Origin: Pseudoalteromonas ostreae
GTDB taxonomy: Bacteria > Pseudomonadota > Gammaproteobacteria > Enterobacterales > Alteromonadaceae
Direction: 5' to 3'
Assembly: GCF_018069805.1 (NCBI RefSeq)
Contig: NZ_JAGPYN010000017.1
Coordinates: forward strand, 28,376-92,375
Length of the DNA stretch: 64,000 bases
Every line of letters starts with the position of its first letter. The stretch's first letter is position 1. Positions 63,821 to 64,000 of this stretch are shown in pieces. The notes beneath the pieces were generated by a model. The model saw nothing but the letters and a program-made list of their open reading frames with translations. It was not told where the DNA came from and did no database searches. A program made the translations under genes and the position numbers.

Positions 63821-64000
63821 TTAATTGGCGTTTTGGAAGGTATTTGAGAGCTTATTTGAGGTGCTAAGAATGTCTCCTAATGATGCATCGTGTTTTACAG
63901 CTTTATATATTCTGAACAAGGCAATATGCTGTGATTCAATAAAAAGCTGCCGTCGCCCCATTGAGCTGTCTATTTTGACCTTCATTTTGTCGATATAGCT
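63821..64000 (-). CDS. Partial gene running off the right end
   Basis: An open frame on the minus strand continues past the window edge and stops at 63821-63823 after 59 visible codons. The visible end reads RRQLFIESQHIALFRIYKAV followed by DASLGDILSTSNKLSNTF. An internal ATG six codons from the edge also exists. The composition fits a real protein end, but no family is recognised and it may be spurious. The 173 bases between it and the glycoside-hydrolase-like gene hold nothing else recognised. Confidence 0.35.
   Translation of the reverse strand, partial: SYIDKMKVKIDSSMGRRQLFIESQHIALFRIYKAVKHDASLGDILSTSNKLSNTFQNAN

Noticed and set aside
1..64000. CRISPR arrays, tRNA or rRNA genes, prophage or integron
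   Set aside because: No regularly spaced repeats, cloverleaf sequence, rRNA motif, integrase or phage structural gene was found by eye.

Overview
The window looks like a chromosome segment of a marine gammaproteobacterium of the Alteromonadales, most like Pseudoalteromonas and its relatives. This is inferred from the AT-rich base composition, the gene families (S46, M61 and GlyGly-CTERM M6 peptidases, many c-di-GMP and HDOD proteins, a ChrR stress cluster, NAD-type isocitrate dehydrogenase) and a repeat with ATACCAATCG ends of a kind I associate with that order. I see no rRNA, tRNA, CRISPR array, transposase or prophage.

Layout. 64-1977: a membrane GGDEF-EAL protein. 2610-14595: one long glycogen operon on the + strand (stand-alone CBM48 protein, malQ, glgB, glgX, glgP, glgC, glgA) with short gaps or overlapping ends. 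14713-19138: an EAL-like/HDOD protein, a DUF418-like membrane protein, an orphan periplasmic sugar-binding protein and rluF. 19238-23672 (minus): a chemoreceptor followed by two periplasmic binding proteins, joined by ATGA overlaps and with no permease or ATPase. 23984-29154: an RND pump and its adaptor, divergent from a LysR regulator. 29147-30755: an alkyltransferase-like DNA repair protein, a TrhA/hemolysin III protein and a two-gene unit of small unknown proteins.

30788-41094 is a photo-oxidative stress region. It holds a LON-domain gene, then an ECF sigma factor with its ChrR zinc anti-sigma factor, a DUF523/DUF1722 protein, photolyase, an NTF2-like protein, a short-chain dehydrogenase, a flavin oxidoreductase, DUF1365, cyclopropane fatty acid synthase, DUF2878, a chalcone-isomerase-like protein and a DUF3833 lipoprotein. 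Two promoter-like sites of identical architecture (TGATCY-N16-CGTAW) precede the LON gene and the sigma gene. Together the genes would repair DNA and remodel membrane lipid when ChrR releases the sigma factor.

41303-48507: HU, then ilvIH on the minus strand behind a transcription attenuator with a 23-residue Val/Leu leader peptide, a large secreted M6 protease and NAD isocitrate dehydrogenase. 48558-48719 is a palindromic-ended repeat. 48853-54713 (minus): a degenerate HD/HDOD protein, DUF3192, Xni, PpnN and a diguanylate cyclase. 54928-64000: M61 and S46 peptidases, a family 25 glycosyltransferase, a decayed TPR gene, a response regulator divergent from a membrane coiled-coil protein, an orphan glycoside-hydrolase-like secreted protein and the open end of another gene.

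The parts I would look at first are the ilvIH attenuator, the permease-free chemoreceptor/binding-protein operon, the shared ChrR-type promoters, the 38-residue membrane protein behind a small secreted protein, and the terminal-inverted-repeat element. All functional calls rest on reading motifs by eye; no database search was possible.
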